64,000 bases of DNA from Streptomyces sp. RKAG290 (GCF_023701695.1 NZ_JAJOZC010000001.1:186001-250000), one strand, 5' to 3'. Shown: positions 33,960 through 42,658, counted from the stretch's first letter. Numbers and translations are program-made. Notes: generated by a model from the letters alone, not told the origin.

Positions 33960-34951
33960 GGGCGCCCACCGCCGGCGGCCGGGCTGTAGCTGTTCAGGAT
34001 GGCCGTACGGGCGGACTCCGGCAGCTGCCCCATCATCGACATGACCCGCTCCCGGCGGCGCAGCGCGCCCTGCCGTACGGGCATGCCCGGGGAGGGCTCC
34101 AGCTGGGGCACCACGGTGCGCGGGGCGTTGGCCGAACTGATGCCCTGTCCGTAGCCGTTGAGCTCCTCGGCGGCCAGGGTGGCGGCGTCCTTCTCCTCCG
34201 ACATGCCGATGGGCCCTTCGCGGCGCCCGGCGAGGAACTGGGAGACGACGGGCAGATCGCTGGTCAGCAGCACCTCGCGCGGCCCGAAGGTGACGAGGTT
34301 GCGGCAGAACAGCATGCCCATGTTGTCCGGGACGGTGGAGGCGATGTCGAGGTTGTGGGTGACGATCAGCATCGTCGCGTCGATCTGCGCGTTGAGGTCG
34401 ATCAGCAGCTGCGAGATGAACGCGGTGCGGACCGGGTCGAGTCCGGAGTCCGGCTCGTCGCAGAGGATGATCTGCGGGTCCAGGACGAGCGCCCGGGCCA
34501 GACCGGCCCGCTTGCGCATGCCGCCGGATATCTCCCCGGGCAGCTTGTCCTCGGCGCCGAGGAGGCCGACTATGTCGATCCGCTCCATGACGATCCGGCG
34601 GATTTCCGATTCCTTCTTGCGGGTGTGTTCACGCAAGGGGAAGGCGATGTTGTCGAAGAGGGACATCGACCCGAAGAGCGCGCCGTCCTGGAACATGAGC
34701 CCGAACAGCTTCCGGGTCTCCATGATCTGCCGCTCGGGGCTGTTCACCATGTCTACGCCGTTGATGAGCACGCGCCCGTGCTCGGGCTTCAGCAGACCGA
34801 TGATGGATTTCAGGAAAACGGTCTTGCCGGTGCCGGAAGGACCGAGCATGACACTCACCTCGCCGGCCGGCAGCGTGAGGCTGACGTCCTGCCAGATGTT
34901 CTGCTTGCCGAAGGATTTCGTCAGACCCTCGACGACTACTTCGATTCCCAT
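33956..34951 (-). CDS. Mce-system ABC ATPase (Mkl/MlaF type)
   Basis: 331 residues. Walker A LGPSGTGKTVFLKSI near 38-52, Q-loop FQDGALFGSMSLFDNIAFPL, signature EISGGMRKRAGLARAL (the SGGMxKR form specific to Mce/Mla ATPases), Walker B IILCDEPDSGLDP and H-loop IVTHNLDIA. The C-terminal extension from about 245 (with RREGPIGMSEEKDAATLAAE) is longer than E. coli MlaF and typical of actinobacterial Mkl. The ATG at 34951 follows GGAGGG. First gene of the mce operon, powering lipid import; its upstream region holds two overlapping hairpins. Confidence 0.92.
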   Translation of the reverse strand: MGIEVVVEGLTKSFGKQNIWQDVSLTLPAGEVSVMLGPSGTGKTVFLKSIIGLLKPEHGRVLINGVDMVNSPERQIMETRKLFGLMFQDGALFGSMSLFDNIAFPLREHTRKKESEIRRIVMERIDIVGLLGAEDKLPGEISGGMRKRAGLARALVLDPQIILCDEPDSGLDPVRTAFISQLLIDLNAQIDATMLIVTHNLDIASTVPDNMGMLFCRNLVTFGPREVLLTSDLPVVSQFLAGRREGPIGMSEEKDAATLAAEELNGYGQGISSANAPRTVVPQLEPSPGMPVRQGALRRRERVMSMMGQLPESARTAILNSYSPAAGGGRP

Positions 34952-35127
34952 CAGCCCTCCCTCGAAGTGGTGGTGAACAACGTCATCTGTCAGCGCTCCG
35001 GCTCCGGTGAATCCCAACGGCGACTCGCCACACATGCACCAGGAGGCGCACGCTATGTCCGATGAATCCGCCCGGACAAGCCGTTGAGCAGCGGAAATCG
35101 TCGGACTTTGATCTCTGTGCGGATCAC

Positions 35128-35144
35128 TTGTCACCGAGTGACAA
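35128..35144 (-). promoter_or_regulatory. Palindrome TTGTCACCGAGTGACAA upstream of mce operon
   Basis: Seven-base perfect arms with a 3-bp centre, 177 bp upstream of the ATPase start codon. The symmetry and length fit an operator for a dimeric regulator (TetR or GntR type), or one arm-set of an RNA switch because its right arm is reused by the neighbouring hairpin. Confidence 0.45.
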
Positions 35145-35163
35145 ACTCCGCCCGGGAGTTTGT
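35141..35163 (-). promoter_or_regulatory. Hairpin ACAAACTCC/GGAGTTTGT overlapping the palindrome
   Basis: Nine-base perfect arms (35141-35149 and 35155-35163) with a 5-nt loop. It shares bases 35141-35144 with the palindrome at 35128-35144, so in RNA the two stems are mutually exclusive. This could be an alternative-fold leader of the mce transcript or simply two protein-binding sites. Confidence 0.4.
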
Positions 35164-35381
35164 CGTCAACTGCGCAAGTGCTCCGTTCCCGCCGGGTCGC
35201 ACGGTCCGGGGCCGGAGCCACACGATCTCGACGGCGGGAGTACCCGGCCCGGAAGGTCGCGCGGCCGCCGAACTCCCGGAGGAATCCCGGGTCAAGAGGG
35301 TCGCGACCAGGACTCCAGGTGTTACGGACGATCAGGCACGGACGCTATTCCCAGCCGCCCAAGCGGGACGCTACGGGTCAG

Positions 35382-35393
35382 TAACCTTGGTTA
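35382..35393 (-). promoter_or_regulatory. Palindrome TAACCTTGGTTA
   Basis: Five-base arms around a 2-bp centre, within the AT-richer stretch of the mce upstream region. Similar TAAC-N-GTTA symmetry is common in TetR operators; no regulator is identified nearby, so assignment is tentative. Confidence 0.3.
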
Positions 35394-35543
35394 GCAATAG
35401 CGGTTCACAAATTTTCTGCGCCACAATCGCCCGGCCTTGTTTTCTTGTGGCCCAGTGAGTGATGGGTGCGCGAAACCTATCGAAAAGTGAGGGCATTCGA
35501 GCTCGGGAGCGACCAGCTGAGGAATTACCCCCGGGCACGCCGA

Positions 35544-35582
35544 AGCCCGCCCCGACCAGGCTTCCTTCGGTCGGGACGGGCT
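35544..35582 (-). terminator. Terminator hairpin after the 317-residue secreted protein gene
   Basis: AGCCCGCCCCGACC and GGTCGGGACGGGCT pair over 14 positions with one G-U/C-A type mismatch, loop of 11. It lies about 85 nt beyond the stop at 35668 on the minus strand and separates the secreted-protein genes from the mce operon. No clear U-tract. Confidence 0.6.
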
Positions 35583-35667
35583 CGGTGGAACGGCACACGG
35601 GCGCGCACCAAGTGACAAGAAGCGAGCGTGACGGACTCCTTGCCTTTCCCGGCCCTGCCCCCGGCGG

Positions 35668-36621
35668 TTACTTCACCGCGGAGTGCCAGGCCTGGGCGAG
35701 CTCCTTGCCGGCGTTGGGCACCGACAGACCCGGGGCGGTGAGACCGGCCGTGTAGGTCTTGGCGTCGTTCAGGACGAGGTTGTTCGAACCCGCCCCGGCG
35801 GGCAGCCCGACCTTGAGGTCGATCGCCCAGCTGAGGATGCCGCCGAGGCCGCAGCCGTTGGCCTTCGGCACCGAGAACTGGCTGTCGCCCTGCGCGGCTC
35901 CGGTCAGGCCGAGCTGGATGATCGAGCCCTCATCGGCGTTGGCCGATCCGTCGCCGTTGTAGCGGGTGGCGGCCAGGGTCGGGGCGCTGAGGTTTCCGGG
36001 GTGCAGCACGACCGGGGCGCTGTTGGAGCCTATGTAGCACTTCGACCCGAGCAGCGGGTTGTCCAGGCGGATCTTGACGGGGAGCGACACGATCGGCCCG
36101 GAGGAGATCCCGGCCACGAGGCTGAAGTCGGTCGGCGTACCGGCCGATTCGACCGTGGCGGTCACCTTGTTGAGGGTGGCGTCGGTGATCTGCCCGCAGA
36201 CCGCGGAGATCACCGGAACGTTACTGGGACACATGATGCCCAGCAGGCCGCCGGGGATCGTGGTCTTCCCGCTGATGATCGAGCCGGCAGCGGGCGGGAC
36301 CACGGTGTACGTGCCCTCGGCGGGGTGCTGGATGACACCGAACTGGAGGTTCGTCGACCCGGTGGTCGCCGTGACGTTGCCGAGCTTGATCGTGCCGTTG
36401 GGCGAGCTGGACGACACGCACAGCGGGACGTCGGTGTCGCCGTCGGTCGCGAGCATGGCGCCGGCGTCCACCGGGCACCGGTCGAACGGAGCCCAGCCGC
36501 CGTTCAGCTGGGTCGCGGCCGCGGCCGCACCCGCCGGCGACGCACTCAGCGGCATGATCAGTGCTGCGGACGCGACGGTGGCGCCGGCGGCCTTGATCCA
36601 GGTCTTCGGGGCAGGTCTCAT
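35668..36621 (-). CDS. Secreted protein of unknown function, 317 residues
   Basis: Signal peptide (KTWIKAAGATVASAALIMPL, cleavage near SPAGA-A) followed by a beta-rich, Gly/Ser/Thr-rich mature part with six or more cysteines (FDRCPVDAGAMLATDGDTDV, LGIMCPSNVPVISAVCGQIT, LLGSKCYIG, ANGCGLGGILSW). No enzyme motif or repeat is recognised. It lies 78 nt downstream of the DUF6801 gene on the same strand, and such pairs recur in Streptomyces, suggesting a joint extracellular role. Its position beside the mce operon allows, without proof, a role in capturing lipid or in the cell surface. Confidence 0.8.
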   Translation of the reverse strand: MRPAPKTWIKAAGATVASAALIMPLSASPAGAAAAATQLNGGWAPFDRCPVDAGAMLATDGDTDVPLCVSSSSPNGTIKLGNVTATTGSTNLQFGVIQHPAEGTYTVVPPAAGSIISGKTTIPGGLLGIMCPSNVPVISAVCGQITDATLNKVTATVESAGTPTDFSLVAGISSGPIVSLPVKIRLDNPLLGSKCYIGSNSAPVVLHPGNLSAPTLAATRYNGDGSANADEGSIIQLGLTGAAQGDSQFSVPKANGCGLGGILSWAIDLKVGLPAGAGSNNLVLNDAKTYTAGLTAPGLSVPNAGKELAQAWHSAVK

Positions 36622-36699
36622 CGTTCCCTCAATTCAGTAGCGATCGGGGTTCTGGGTACTGCTGATGGGTGAGGCGGTTCTTCGGGGGGAGCGGGGAGG

Positions 36700-38203
36700 T
36701 CAGCGGGTCGGCTTGGGGATGTCCACCGGTTCGTACGCGTCGGTGCAGCCGCTGTCCTCGGTGCCCGGCGTGTGCAGTGAAGCCACGCAAGGGAATCCCT
36801 GGACCTGTTTGACGTAGCCGGGCACACCGGACAGTGAGGCGGTGAAGAGACGGTCGAGGTCTTCGGCGGCACCGCAACCGCTGAACGGGGGGAGCGTCAC
36901 CGATCCCGTCAGTGCACCGCCAGTCGCCAGCGTGTAGCCCTCCGTGACTCCGTTCTGCGCCCTCATCTTGCCCTCCAGGGACAGCGTGAAAGGCTTGGAA
37001 CTCCGGCAGTTGTCGCCCACGTCCAGCGGCACACCGTTCACCTTGACGTCACGGAGTCTGAGCATGAGGTCGAGGTTGATGGTCGTGACGCCCGTGCTCG
37101 TAAGGGTCACCCAGTCGAACCTCAGCTTCGATTTCACGTTGTAGTCCGGGGTCCCGTCAGCATCTGTCCCAGGGGAATCTGCGTCATTTCGAGGGTCGCG
37201 GTGGTCGGCATGAAGCCGAAGGTCAGGAACGTCCCCTTGGCGGGTGGAAGCTGAGTCTTTCCCTTGTAGTCGAGCAGGACGGTCGAGACCTGATAGATAT
37301 TCGAGAAACCCGGTTCGGAGACATCGACGGTGGTCGGCCCTTGCTGGACCTGTGAGCAGGCCACAGGGAACTTGGTCGCTCCGTGCAGCTTCGTCACATT
37401 GGCATAGCCGGCCACATACGCGGCCAGGTTGAAGCCGTCAGTCACATCACCGACGCACGGGGGGCATCAGGCGACGCCGGCGGCTCAGCCTTGGCGCCGA
37501 CCTCAGGCGCGATCTTGGTGCCCTTACCGTGCTTCTCGGCGGACGGGGATGCGGGCGAGGCCGGCGACTCCGGGCTATCGGTGCCGGAGTCGCCGATGTC
37601 GAGCTTCGCCAGGTTCGTTTCCTGATCCGCGTCCAGAAGACAGTTCAGGGAGACAGAACGAGGCTCGGCAGGCGTGCCCTTGGCCGTTTTCAAGGAGACT
37701 TCCACCGAGAGCGCCCCCGCCGCGAACGTGAGATCGCCGGATCCCCCAGGTTTCACGTACGGCACAGAACCCGATGTGCTCAGTGACAGGCCGTCCTCCT
37801 CAGACACTGGGACGGAGTCGGTGGTCCTGCCGATCCACTCGGTCCGGGCATGCTGGTCATCCTGCGACACATCGACGACGAGCCGAGTCTCAGCGGTGAC
37901 GGTCGCCACACCGGAACCGGGCGTTGCGGCGAGGATCTCCTTCGGCAGCGTCACGTCCAGCGCCACTCCTTCGGGCTGAATCGCGTCGCCGGCACGGGCC
38001 GAGTCCGGAAGCTCGGCGGCGACAGCGACCTTCACAGGCTGCTTGCCCTGGGGAGAGTCGCAGGTGTACGCCAGCTCCGCGTCGATCGTCCGCGCCTGGG
38101 ATGCCTGCGCGCCTGGAATCATGCCGCCCAGCAAGACCGCCGTGGCCACTGCGGCTCCTCGCGCCGTACGCCGTCCTGGCCCCCTCATGTGCCTGCCCCT
38201 CAC
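36700..38203 (-). pseudogene. Secreted DUF6801-type protein, two -1 frameshifts
   Basis: Three consecutive frames form one protein. Part 1 (38203 to about 37460): signal peptide RTARGAAVATAVLLGGMIPG, then an Ig-like DUF6801 domain (LAYTCDSPQGKQPVKVAVAA) and an acidic linker. Part 2: DGFNLAAYVAGYANVTKLHG to TFLTFGFMPTTATLEMTQIP. Part 3: LRFDWVTLTSTGVTTINLDL, LPPFSGCGAAEDLDRLFTAS, stop at 36700. Breaks are at the GGGGGG run 37459-37464 and near 37155-37175 (CCC/GGGG). Restoring one base at each gives about 501 residues, matching full-length Streptomyces relatives in order and content. Function unknown; secreted, Cys-containing. Probable sequencing error rather than loss. Confidence 0.82.
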
Positions 38204-38294
38204 TGATGATCTCCGCTCGGCTGGACGATGTGCGATTCGCGAGGGGTGAACGCCCCGCGCCCTTCATCTGACGCACAGTTGAGGTGATACACCG

Positions 38295-38930
38295 TCAGTC
38301 GGCGTGCACGATAGTGGGCTTGACCGTGCCGCCGGCCGGAGTGGCAACCACGTAACTCGTGCTGTACTTCCAGTTGTCACCTGGAGCCAGGAGCCCCGCG
38401 CAACCACGGGTGGCTGTGTCCACAGTCAGTTTGTAGGTGGCGTCGTCGCTGACGTCCAGCTTGCCGGTGGCGTTGGTGTACTTCACCGCGAGTCGGCCTG
38501 ACATCTTCGCGGTACAGGTGAGCATGTTCCAGGTGAATTTCACACCGCTGAGGTAGCCGCTGGTGACACCGTTGCTGTAGGAGTTCGCCATGACCTTCCA
38601 CGGCGTGGACGTGTCTGCCTGCGGGTTCAGCGGACCGAACGGGCTGGTGCAAACGCTCCAGGTCAGCGGGGCGATGGTGCCGACCTGCACATTCGTCGTG
38701 CCGGCTGCGGAGGCCAGGTTGCCCTTCGCCGCGGACGACTGACACGTCATGGGAATGCCGTTGAAGCTGAAGGCGACTACACCGGAACTGGCGGAGAACG
38801 TCTCCGGCGAGTGGGGGCCCACCGTCCACATAGGCGCAGCAACCCCCGCGGTGGCAGCAGGTGCCGCAAAGGCGGCCGAGGCGACGGCGACACCGGCCGC
38901 CAGGGCAAGCTTTCTCAAGGACCTGCGCAC
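38295..38930 (-). CDS. Secreted 211-residue protein, paralogue 1
   Basis: GTG start at 38930 with GGAGAAG upstream. Signal peptide (RKLALAAGVAVASAAFAAPA), then a beta-rich domain starting MWTVGPHSPETFSASSGVVA with FNGIPMTCQSSAAKGNL, WSVCTSPFGPLNP, MLTCTAKMSGRLAVKYTNAT and RGCAGLLAP: four conserved cysteines. The same cysteines, length and blocks occur in the next gene (39049-39684), so the two arose by tandem duplication. No enzyme signature; probably an exported cell-surface or matrix protein. It has its own ribosome site and is separated from its paralogue by a strong hairpin. Confidence 0.82.
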   Translation of the reverse strand: MRRSLRKLALAAGVAVASAAFAAPAATAGVAAPMWTVGPHSPETFSASSGVVAFSFNGIPMTCQSSAAKGNLASAAGTTNVQVGTIAPLTWSVCTSPFGPLNPQADTSTPWKVMANSYSNGVTSGYLSGVKFTWNMLTCTAKMSGRLAVKYTNATGKLDVSDDATYKLTVDTATRGCAGLLAPGDNWKYSTSYVVATPAGGTVKPTIVHAD

Positions 38931-38980
38931 AGCGACTTCTCCGATTCGTCAACGAGTGGGGCCCTCACAGGCAGTCCGGG

Positions 38981-39022
38981 GCGGGGTTCGCGCGGCAGGC
39001 AGACCCACCGCGCGAACCCCGC
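38981..39022 (-). terminator. 15-bp perfect stem between the two secreted paralogues
   Basis: GCGGGGTTCGCGCGG and CCGCGCGAACCCCGC flank a 12-nt loop. The stem lies 26 nt beyond the stop of the upstream paralogue (39049) and 50 nt before the start of the downstream one (38930), so each copy is probably its own transcription unit, or read-through is partial. No U-tract. Confidence 0.7.
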
Positions 39023-39048
39023 TCAGTCCTTACCGGCTGTCGGCCCGA

Positions 39049-39684
39049 TCAGGGGGTGTAGACGATGGTCGGCTTGGTGGTGCCGCCGACCGGGGTGACC
39101 GCGTTGTAGCTGGCGGTGTACGTCGGGTTGTTGCCCACGGCCGCGATGCCCGCGCAACCGGCGGTGACGGTCGTGACGGTGAGCTTGTAGGTGGCGTTGT
39201 TGCTGACCGCCAGCTTGCCCGTCGAGTTGGTGTACGTGGCGGCGGCGTTGCCCGTCACGGTGAAGGAGCAGGTGAGCACGCTCAGCGTGGCCTTGATGCC
39301 GCTGATGTACCCGCTGGTGACACCGGCGCTGTAGCTGTTCGCGTTCAGCTTCCAGGCGGGTGAGGTGTTGGCCGTCGGGGTCACCGGGCCGAACGGGCTG
39401 GTGCAGCCGCTCCAGGTCAGCGGAGTGATGGTGCCGACCGTCACGTTGGTCGTGCCGGCGGCGGTGGCCAGGTTGCCCTGGGCCGCGGACGACGTACACG
39501 TCAGCGGGATCCCGTTGAGGGCGAGAGTGACGGTGCCGGCGCTCGCGGAGAACGCCTCCGGCGAGGTGGGACCGACCGTCCAGGTCGGAGCCGATACCCC
39601 GGCGCTGGCGGTGGTGGCTCCGAGGGCGATGGCGGCAGTGGCGGCGCCGACCGCCATCGTGAGCTTCTTGAGGGAGTTGCGCAC
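39049..39684 (-). CDS. Secreted 211-residue protein, paralogue 2
   Basis: GTG start at 39684, chosen because a perfect GGAGGAA lies 8 nt upstream and the same GTG-CGC start is used by the paralogue; the longer open frame to 39999 has no coding character. Signal peptide (KLTMAVGAATAAIALGATTA), then the shared domain: TWTVGPTSPEAFSASAGTVT, NGIPLTCTSSAAQGNLATAA, WSGCTSPFGP, LTCSFTVTGNAAATYTNST and AGCAGI. Four cysteines likely form two disulfides. It differs from paralogue 1 mainly in being Thr-richer. Function unknown. The region upstream is AT-rich around 39870-39920, suggesting a strong promoter. Confidence 0.82.
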   Translation of the reverse strand: MRNSLKKLTMAVGAATAAIALGATTASAGVSAPTWTVGPTSPEAFSASAGTVTLALNGIPLTCTSSAAQGNLATAAGTTNVTVGTITPLTWSGCTSPFGPVTPTANTSPAWKLNANSYSAGVTSGYISGIKATLSVLTCSFTVTGNAAATYTNSTGKLAVSNNATYKLTVTTVTAGCAGIAAVGNNPTYTASYNAVTPVGGTTKPTIVYTP

Positions 39685-40865
39685 AGTAGTTCCTCCGATT
39701 CGACAGTGCGGGTGCACTGTTGCGGGGACGCACTCGGGCTCCTGCGCTGAGGCAGGAAGTGCGGCGATGAACCGTGTTGCGTGGGGGCCGTGCATGTTCT
39801 TCAGCCACACACGTTCTGTGACAGGCCGTGACGTTACTTGCGGGAAACTTCCAGCACAATCCTGCTGGTCAAGATTCTCCGTAAGAGATTTTTTCCTCGT
39901 CCGCGAGTCACTAATTCCCGCGAACGGCTTAGCACTTACTGCGCAATTTCCCGGCCACGGCGGGGCACCGCGCCCCGGCCGCGCGACTCGGCGGCCCATG
40001 TCTCCGCGCAGTCATTCCGTACCGACCCGGGCTTCGATCCGGGTCGATCACGCCGACCGACGACGACTCCGCGGCGACTCACCGCGGCCGAATTCCCAGG
40101 TGACCAACCTTGCAGGGCGCATCAGCGCCCCACGCACGGCACGAGGTCGATGTCCAGCCATCGGTGCGCAAACAGCTCTCCCTCTTTTGTCAGTTGATGA
40201 GCGAGACAGGTCCGAACCCGTAACGGAACCGGAATGCGCGACAGTCGCACCCAGCAACCCGCATGGACCCGGACGACGCCGCCGCGGCCGACCCGTCCGT
40301 TACGGGCACGCCGAGGAAGCGCTCGGGCAACGAAGTCGGCCATGCCCCCGTGGTGACTCTCGGTGAGAATCCACCGGCACTCCACTCAGGCTCCGGGGAA
40401 TGCCGGAATGGGCTCCTCCGATTACCCCTTGCCCCCACCGCAGGGAATGCCCGAGGCCCTGAAAACGCCGTGCGCAAGGGAATGCCGAAAGGAATTGGAC
40501 AGGACGCCGTCGCACCCCCGGGACAGCGCGCCGAAGACGACCGGCTTCCGCCCCGGGGACAATCGGCGACGAATCGGCCCGAGATCGCCCACGCTCCCCA
40601 TTACCCACGGTTACTTCATTGTCGCGAGGAGAGCAATTGACCGAAAAACATTGTCCTGAAGTGAGCATTCGCGTCTCACCTGCACGGAAGCACCACAACA
40701 CGTCCACGATGCATGGCCCCTACCTTTCGATCTTGTCCAAGTGGTGTGCACGGTCGCTGCCTTGGTCTATCTTCATCGCGGACTTGGTACGCACCTGTCG
40801 GTTCGTGGGAGCGCTTTCCCCCACTGCCTCACCCCCACCGGGCGCCGGAGAGCAAGGGGACAGTC
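39685..40865. other. 1.18-kb intergenic region between secreted proteins and PucR gene
   Basis: No gene with Streptomyces codon bias is found; the open frames here have mixed third-position composition. 39840-39930 is AT-rich (AAGATTCTCCGTAAGAG, TTTTTTCC) and should hold the minus-strand promoter of the 211-residue protein. 40640-40865 contains the 5' region of the PucR gene with an imperfect LacI-like palindrome at 40806-40819. Between 39950 and 40600 I see nothing recognisable; a small RNA could be missed by eye. Confidence 0.5.
40806..40819 (+). promoter_or_regulatory. TGGGAGCGCTTTCC, LacI/CebR-like operator candidate
   Basis: The site agrees with the Streptomyces CebR-type operator TGGGAGCGCTCCCA at 11 of 14 positions, 47 bp before the PucR start codon. 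The left half is perfect, the right degenerate. It may bind a LacI-family sugar regulator or be chance in GC-rich DNA. Confidence 0.3.
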
Positions 40866-42080
40866 ATGCCGCATCTCATTCATCCGTCCGACGCCGGCGA
40901 CCCACTGGGGCCACTCCCCCAGGAATTCGCCGCCATCATGCGGCCGGAACTCCCCAGCCTGATCAAGGAGATTGGCGTCGAGGTGACCCGGGCGTATCCG
41001 GAGTACGCGCGCCTGCTCGACGGACCCAACGGACAGGCTCTGCGGGTCGGCGTGGAACAGAGCCTCTCCTCGTTCGTCGACCTGGTCGCCGAGCCCACCA
41101 CGTCCACGACCCTGCGCGACGACATGTGCCGCCGCTTCGGCCGGTTCGAGGCGTACGAGGGCCGCAGCATGGAGGCGTTACAGGGGGCCTACCGCCTGGG
41201 CGCACGGGTGGCGCTGCGCCGGGCGAAGAAGGTCGGCCGGAGCTACAACTTCTCCTCCTCCCTGATGCTCAGCTTCGCCGACGCGCTGTTCGCCTACATC
41301 GACGAGCTGGAATCGCTGTCACGCGAGGGGTTCCTGGAGGTCCAGTCGCAGTCAGGCGAGCAGAGCGAGGCTATGCGCCGCCGACTGCTTCATCTGATCC
41401 TGGCCGGGCGGCCGGTGCCGCGTACGGCCATCGCCGAACTCTGCGAGCAGACCGGATGGGTGCTGCCCGAGCAGGTGACCCTCGTGGCCACCCGGGCGCC
41501 GGCCGGCCTCGACCGGGTGGACGCCGACCGCGACATGCTCGTCGATCTCAGCAGTCCGCAGCCGCACATACTGATCCCCGGGCCGCTCGACGAGGCCCGC
41601 AGACAGATGCTCGACCGGGCGCTCATCAACACCCGGGCGGCGATCGGCCCCACCGTGCCGACGGCGCAGGCCTCGGATTCCATCCGCTGGGCGCGCCGGG
41701 TGCTGGAACTCGTCGACAGCGGAATCATCGACGACGCCCCGGTCGTCCTGTGCGAGGACCACCTGGTCACCCTCTGGCTGCTGTCCGACCCCGCTCTGCT
41801 CGACCAGCTCGCCCAGCGGGAGCTCGCCCCGATCGCGGGCATCAGTGCCACCCGGCGCGACCGGCTGGTGGAGACCCTGCGCATCTGGCTGGACACCCGT
41901 GGCACCGCCGCGCACATGGGTGCCCTCCTCGATGTGCACCCGCAGACCGTCCGCTACCGCATGCGTAACCTGGAGAACATATTCGGCGAGCAACTCATCG
42001 ATCCCGAAAGCCGATTCTCGACCGAGGCCGTCCTGCGCGCGCTCCAACTCCGGGCGCGCAGCGAGGACATGTCTCTCTGA
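40866..42080 (+). CDS. PucR-family (CdaR-like) transcriptional regulator
   Basis: 404 residues. No DNA-binding domain at the N-terminus; instead a helical sensor part (SLSSFVDLVAEPTTSTTLRD, MEALQGAYRLGARVALRRAK) followed by a degenerate middle domain and a C-terminal PucR helix-turn-helix at about 345-400 (LDTRGTAAHMGALLDVHPQT, VRYRMRNLENIFGEQLIDPE). The ATG at 40866 is preceded by AAGGGGA; the upstream in-frame extension to 40713 lacks a ribosome site. Such regulators often control adjacent genes; candidates are the small protein and SCP2 operon downstream or the secreted-protein genes upstream. Confidence 0.9.
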   Translation: MPHLIHPSDAGDPLGPLPQEFAAIMRPELPSLIKEIGVEVTRAYPEYARLLDGPNGQALRVGVEQSLSSFVDLVAEPTTSTTLRDDMCRRFGRFEAYEGRSMEALQGAYRLGARVALRRAKKVGRSYNFSSSLMLSFADALFAYIDELESLSREGFLEVQSQSGEQSEAMRRRLLHLILAGRPVPRTAIAELCEQTGWVLPEQVTLVATRAPAGLDRVDADRDMLVDLSSPQPHILIPGPLDEARRQMLDRALINTRAAIGPTVPTAQASDSIRWARRVLELVDSGIIDDAPVVLCEDHLVTLWLLSDPALLDQLAQRELAPIAGISATRRDRLVETLRIWLDTRGTAAHMGALLDVHPQTVRYRMRNLENIFGEQLIDPESRFSTEAVLRALQLRARSEDMSL

Positions 42081-42169
42081 GCAGCGCTCCGGCCGTGTGA
42101 CCTGCGCTTCGCCCGCCGATGGGCAGCGGAGGCGGCGCCGGCTGGAGCACGTACGTCACGATGGGTCAA

Positions 42170-42185
42170 CTTACCTACGGGTAAG
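42170..42185. promoter_or_regulatory. Palindrome CTTACCTACGGGTAAG, TetR-like operator
   Basis: Six-base perfect arms CTTACC/GGTAAG with a 4-bp spacer, 168 bp upstream of the 87-residue gene. It matches the form CTTACY-N4-RGTAAG of the two sites upstream of the SCP2 gene, so one regulator probably controls both units. Confidence 0.6.
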
Positions 42186-42337
42186 AGGAAATAGCCGGTC
42201 AGTCCCAAACGGTTGCCGCACGGAGACGTTCTCAACGAGAAACCCGGAACTGCGTCCCGTACATATGGAGGAGTCGGCCGCCCACCCGGCGGACGCAACG
42301 CATGACCTCCTGGCCACCATTCGAGAGGGAACCCCCC

Positions 42338-42601
42338 ATGACCGCCTCGCACCTGCTCGTCCCCGTGCCGATCCCGGACCGGGTCGCCGCGCTGATCGGC
42401 TCCTGCATCCCGCCGCACATCCTGGAGGCGGAGTTCGACGCCGAGTGTGCCGCGCGCGAGGTCCGCAGGTTCCGCGGTCCGCGGCTCGGCGTCGAGGACC
42501 AGGCCGACCGCGAGCAGGCCCTCTCCGAGCTGGCCCGCGCCAACAAGGTCCTGGCCGCCCACCATCCCCGGCTGGCGGTGCGCCCCGGCAGTTCCTGGTG
42601 A
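42338..42601 (+). CDS. Small hypothetical protein, 87 residues
   Basis: ATG 42338 (MTASHLLVPVPIPDRV) preceded by GAGAGGGA. Codon usage is strongly GC at third positions throughout, which supports a real gene. The sequence has an amphipathic helical middle (EAEFDAECAAREVRRFRGPR, ADREQALSELARANKVLAAH), two cysteines and no signal peptide or membrane segment. I recognise no family. It lies between the PucR gene and the SCP2 operon, each side with a CTTACY-N4-RGTAAG palindrome, so it may be part of the same regulon. Confidence 0.75.
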   Translation: MTASHLLVPVPIPDRVAALIGSCIPPHILEAEFDAECAAREVRRFRGPRLGVEDQADREQALSELARANKVLAAHHPRLAVRPGSSW

Positions 42602-42658
42602 CTCCCCGCGCCCGTCGGTGGCCGCGCCCTCCTTGCGAAGGGGCGGCCCGACGCTTAC

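Larger units (their letters stand above)
34952..35667. other. 716-bp intergenic region upstream of the mce operon
   Basis: No gene is supported here. It holds the 5' region of the minus-strand mce operon on its left part and, near its right end, the terminator of the secreted-protein gene at 35668. Base composition drops around 35380-35470 (AGCAATAGCGG, AATTTTCTGCG), the best place for promoters. Structured elements are listed separately: palindrome 35128-35144, overlapping hairpin 35141-35163, palindrome 35382-35393 and terminator 35544-35582. Confidence 0.6.

Noticed and set aside
40342..40400. Possible cobalamin-type riboswitch (GGTGAGAATCCACCGGCAC)
   Set aside because: Resembles only a fragment of a B12 box; the surrounding conserved elements and a B12-related downstream gene are missing.
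40263..40640. 125-codon open frame in the 1.2-kb gap
   Set aside because: Third codon positions are not GC-biased (codons such as GAA, CCA, TTA, GTT appear), there is no ribosome site, and the product shows no structure.
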